Below are positions 60,770 through 64,000 of a DNA stretch of 64,000 bases, piece after piece. The notes under the pieces were generated by a model. That model ran no database searches. It was not told the DNA's origin and was given only the letters and a program-made list of their open reading frames with translations. Made by a program: the position numbers and the translations under genes. This DNA comes from Peromyscus leucopus (taxonomy: Eukaryota > Chordata > Mammalia > Rodentia > Cricetidae), in the NCBI RefSeq assembly GCF_004664715.2, contig NC_051071.1:9098809-9162808 (forward strand), given 5' to 3'. Numbering within the stretch: the first letter of the stretch is position 1; each line of letters opens with the position of its first letter.

Positions 60770-61400
60770 AATATTAGAACAACGGGTGACAGGTGAAGTG
60801 AAAGACGCCTCAGTCCTATGAGTTTGGGAGGACTCAGCAGAATTTCTTACAGTGTCACTTTAGGGGAAAAAAGCCTTACTGTGTTACACGGCCGTTTCCT
60901 GCAATTAGAGTAACAACTGCAGGTGGGACAGATTCAAAACGCCTTTCCAAGTTGTTTATAGCAATTTCCCATTGGTCTCCTGAGGCTGCGGAAACAGGAT
61001 GTGGTGTGAGCTACTCCTCACATCCTAATGCACATTAGCAGTGGTACCTTGTTAAGGGTCCCGTGTCTTTCCCTTAGAATCATAGACATCCCACCCAATT
61101 AAAATTGTTCGTTGTGAAAACCAAAGAGGCCTAGCCCAGGCAAGCTGCTCAAACACTAGAAACTCAGAGGCTTGCTTGCATCAGCCACACGGCACCCGCC
61201 TTGGCCCCTGAAAATAAACATATCTTTTGCATATATGCTCTCCTGGCTGCCAGCACTCTGCAGGGAGAAGTGCTATTCTAAATGGAGATTCTTTCTGTAT
61301 CAGCAGGAAGAATTTATATCCAGTCAGAGAGAAAGTGGAGAGCAGCTCTTGTTGTTCGTCACATTTTAGTGCTGGAAAGTGCTTTGCCCTAAAGGTGCCA
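60770..61400. promoter_or_regulatory. Candidate conserved non-coding block
   Basis: Repeat-free with CpGs (ACAACGGGTGACAGGTG, AAGACGCC, ACACGGCCGTTTCC, AAAACGCC, GCTGCGGAAAC), TGACAGGTG (MEIS/E-box-like) and GCAATTAGAGTAAC. Inference from composition. Confidence 0.35.
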
Positions 61401-61952
61401 GGTAAAGAGAATTGCCAAGTAAAGAAAATTTATTGAATGCATTTTCCAAAAGGGAAGCATATCTGACATTTTGTTTCTAGGATCTCAGAAAAAGAACTCT
61501 TCTTAGTCTTTCTATCAAGGAAGGACATTCATAAAGGAACTAAAACGGTCCCATTCTGTCTTGGAATGCATGTACACAAATGCGTTCTATTTATTCATCT
61601 GTAATTATCTTATGCTTCTCTTTATTCAGATGTCAGTCTGCACCACACATCAGAACACTGAACTTACTGAATTCCTCTTTCTGGACCTTCTCTCCTTTAG
61701 GGGAGCCACAGATTGAGTGCACACATCTGCCTCACTAGGGCTAGCCACCTCAGAGTACCATGCTCCCACAGTTGTCTGGATTTTGTGTTCAGAAATATAC
61801 CAAGGATCCCAGTCAAACTTGCTTGCCAAAGTTTGCAAGATGTATGTCCATTTGCACACTTTCCCTTGATTTTGGGGAACTCTTGGTGTTGCTGGGACGG
61901 TCCAGCCTTTCATCGCTCCTAAGCAGTTCCTCTGTGTTTGCCGGTTTATTAA
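61401..61952. other. Unique sequence
   Basis: Part of the longest open frame of the window (minus strand, 61650-62204, 184 codons), which runs through the adjacent poly-T and reads as poly-Lys. No domain or codon bias supports it. Confidence 0.5.
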
Positions 61953-61983
61953 TTTTTTTTTCTTTTTTTTTTTTTTTTTTTTT
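61953..61983 (+). repeat. Poly-T tract followed by GCAG
   Basis: T8-TC-T21-type run (single C at 61962) followed by GCAG and preceded by TTTATTAA. It reads like a very strong 3' splice acceptor on the + strand, or the A-tail of an unrecognised minus-strand retroelement. Neither is supported by flanking sequence. Confidence 0.8.
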
Positions 61984-61986
61984 GCA

Positions 61987-62229
61987 GTTAACATTTGTGT
62001 ATTCTGGAACTTTAGAAAACTTAGCTTGACTGAAAACAACAAACAAATAAACAACAACAAAGGGATCAATCCAAGTGAAATGAAAACACCCAGTTTAAGA
62101 TTCGATTCCCTCTTGTGTAGTGGAACGGTGCTTTTCTCTCCTGCCAGGCACAGTGATTCCAGTCTCAGTTCCAACTTGGTCAGGGACAAAGCGAAAGATT
62201 CCACCTCTGGGCAGGTACAATATGTTAGC
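61987..62229. other. Unique sequence
   Basis: Starts AT-rich with AACAACAAA units (62036-62062). Nothing recognised. Confidence 0.5.
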
Positions 62230-62880
62230 TAGGGAGGACTGCTCCAGTGGTAAGGATGACAACAATTAGCACATGCTACTCATTAACAAACGGAGATTAG
62301 AATGCAGCCGAAATGGCAAGCTGCCATCAGCGCGGTAGTTACGGGGCAGTTTAATTTCTAACGAATGTGAGCGCTGGATCAGTAACAATATTCGACAAAA
62401 CGCCGCCTGCATTCTCTTATGGCTTTCATTACCAAATTGAAAATCTGTGTAGATTTCTGAAAATTACTTTTAAATGTAGCCAATCTCCTAGACTGCAAGG
62501 CTTGATTTGCTGGTGAGGGAGCCCTGCTGTGAGATTTTAATGAAAGATCATAGTGGCCCTCCAAGGCCGGCAAAGAGCTATGGGCCCTGGAAGACCCGAA
62601 ATAATCTGTTTTACTTTTAATGGCAGCCATTTTATATTCATTAAGATCAAAATGCAGTTTTGCAGGCAAATTGCAAAGCTGTTCCACTCACAGCTTGAGA
62701 ACCTGGAGGCCCTACAGCTTTTTATCTTGTTCATAAGCAAATATGCAGTTAATATCTTTTAATATGCTTTGATGCTTGCTACCTTATGGGTACATTGTAC
62801 CAGAGGTTAGGGAACTGCATGTTTCCTTGGCACAGTCAGCGCGAACTAAAGCCGCGTCCTTTTATTTCCATAATGGTAGA
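62230..62880. promoter_or_regulatory. Candidate conserved element with the densest CpG cluster
   Basis: 10 CpGs lie in about 122 bp (62289-62410), with a further GCGCG/CCGCG pair at 62840-62858, in otherwise CpG-poor DNA. A near-perfect palindrome ATGGCA-AGC-TGCCAT sits at 62313-62327. The block is repeat-free and carries TTCATTA, AATTTGC and ATGCAG motifs. A constrained enhancer is the favoured reading; not tested. Confidence 0.45.
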
Positions 62881-63430
62881 AGAAATGAGTCTCTTTTTAT
62901 CCCCCTCCCATTTTTTTTTTAAATGTGAGCTGTGCTCAAATAAATTGTAGAGCACTGTATAGTGTACATTCAGGATCTCAGCGAAAGCACAGTTTTTCAC
63001 TGGGATCCATCTGTTGGTGGTTTGTATTATTTAAATTTATACAGTCGCATTATTTGAATGTAAACAGCCAAATAAGATAGGATCAAATCATTGGCATCTG
63101 GAAACTGTGCTCTCATCCTGTTTGATTGTGAGGTTGTCTGCATTAATAATGGAGTTCTAAAGGCTGTGATTCCACCTGATATACCGTATGACCCTAGCCG
63201 TTGTGATCTTATCAGGGTTTCACTGTAGTAGAAAATGAAGGTATTTTGCAGCTCATTTCCAGCATAGCTAGTTTGCATTATCTGCTGTCCAGAGCAGTCC
63301 TGCTTGTTTTGTGTGTTGTAAAACACCTCCACCCCCTTTCTGATTTACAGCGGTACTTCCGGTCTGGAATCATGTTGTAGATTAATTTCCATCAGATTTC
63401 TTATAGACGGCAAATGATAGTGTGCTGAAT
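62881..63430. other. Unique sequence
   Basis: Continues repeat-free; no gene recognised. Confidence 0.5.
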
Positions 63431-63474
63431 AGGGAGGGAGGGAGGGAAGGAGGGAGGGAGGAGAGAAGAGGGAG
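63431..63474 (+). repeat. (GGGA)n-type purine tract
   Basis: GGGAGGGAGGGAGGGAAGG-type run, which fits a G-quadruplex pattern on the + strand. Confidence 0.95.
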
Positions 63475-64000
63475 GACAAAGGGGAAGGAGGGTTAGGGAG
63501 ATGGAGATGAAGGAAACATTACATTTTCCTCCCCCAGTGTATTCAGTTTCTGTTTCTTCCCCGAGACAAGAAAGACGGTGGATCCCAGTGATGTTACCAC
63601 TCAGTCCATTACCCCATCTTAATTATGCCATCAGCAGTAGGTCAGGCCTACACATTGTTGTCCAAAATTATATGCCTAGCTGGTAGTTGTAGAAATAAAA
63701 TTCAGGGGTCATTGTGGATAGAAAAAGGAACCTTAGTTGGTAAATTACAATCAACTTGAAGACTTGGAGTCTAGACTAATTAGGACAACAAAAAGACTCT
63801 ATGCTCTGCTACTCAGATGATTTTGGTTTTGTAGTTCATCAGGGCCTTGCTTGCCGAGCTACAGCACTGATGGGAGTTATGGCACATCTTGTGGTTAGAA
63901 GGAGGCTGTCTACTTTACCCTGGAGAAGGTGATGGTACTGCATTTCTTGTTCATATGGCAACCACCTCGGCCACTTCAATGGAACTGCAGGGACAGCTTG
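63475..64000. other. Unique sequence
   Basis: Nothing recognised up to the window edge. Confidence 0.55.

Noticed and set aside
61650..62204. 184-codon minus-strand open frame, the longest in the window
   Set aside because: It crosses a poly-T tract and reads as poly-Lys; no domain, homologue or splice context recognised. Chance frame.
62190..62265. Possible ID element (AGCTAGGGAGGACTGCTCCAG)
   Set aside because: Only a loose resemblance to the ID head; no matching body or A-tail.

Overview
The window reads as non-coding mammalian DNA from a muroid rodent, most likely a cricetid (hamster, deer-mouse or vole type). The rodent call rests on several B2/B3-type and B1-type SINEs, rodent MaLR LTRs, a rodent L1 3' end and a very high density of long dinucleotide microsatellites. 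The cricetid call is weaker: it rests on recalling the two B1-bearing solo LTRs (22.2 and 29.9 kb) from cricetid genomic sequence. The DNA is AT-rich and CpG-poor. No exon, tRNA, rRNA, CRISPR array, plasmid-type gene or prokaryotic signal was found. None of the open frames (longest 184 codons, running through a poly-T tract) looks like a protein gene, so no CDS is called. The window is best read as a large intron or a gene desert; the host gene cannot be identified from the sequence.

Layout. 0-17 kb: mostly unique AT-rich sequence with a B2 SINE (1.6 kb), old MIR/L2 traces, four dinucleotide arrays and several repeat-free blocks with retained CpGs that look like conserved non-coding elements (3.2, 9.9, 11.4 and 14.4 kb). 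17-32 kb: the repeat-rich part, with two adjacent minus-strand SINEs, three MaLR LTR pieces, an approximately 880-bp hAT/Charlie fossil, the two solo LTRs carrying B1 halves, B1s, a composite SINE and a MER20 copy. 32-45 kb: a possible regulatory block (33-34 kb), an L1 3' end, an old MaLR LTR, an antisense L1 fragment, further candidate elements (38.9, 41.1 and 43.6-44.7 kb), a B2, and a small hAT element with its target duplication. 45-53 kb: a paired inverted-repeat cluster (45.74-45.81 kb), a local CpG cluster (46.8-47.1 kb) and otherwise plain sequence. 53-60 kb: a layered L1 (an old L1 holding a younger truncated L1 with a perfect 15-bp target duplication, and a B2), an Lx-like L1 end and two B1s. 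60-64 kb: unique sequence with the densest CpG cluster of the window (62.29-62.41 kb).

No undescribed system was found. The items most worth checking are the B1-bearing solo LTRs, the paired palindromes at 45.74-45.81 kb and the CpG-retaining blocks at 46.8 and 62.3 kb. Repeat family names come from remembered consensus sequences, not a database search. All conservation claims are inference.
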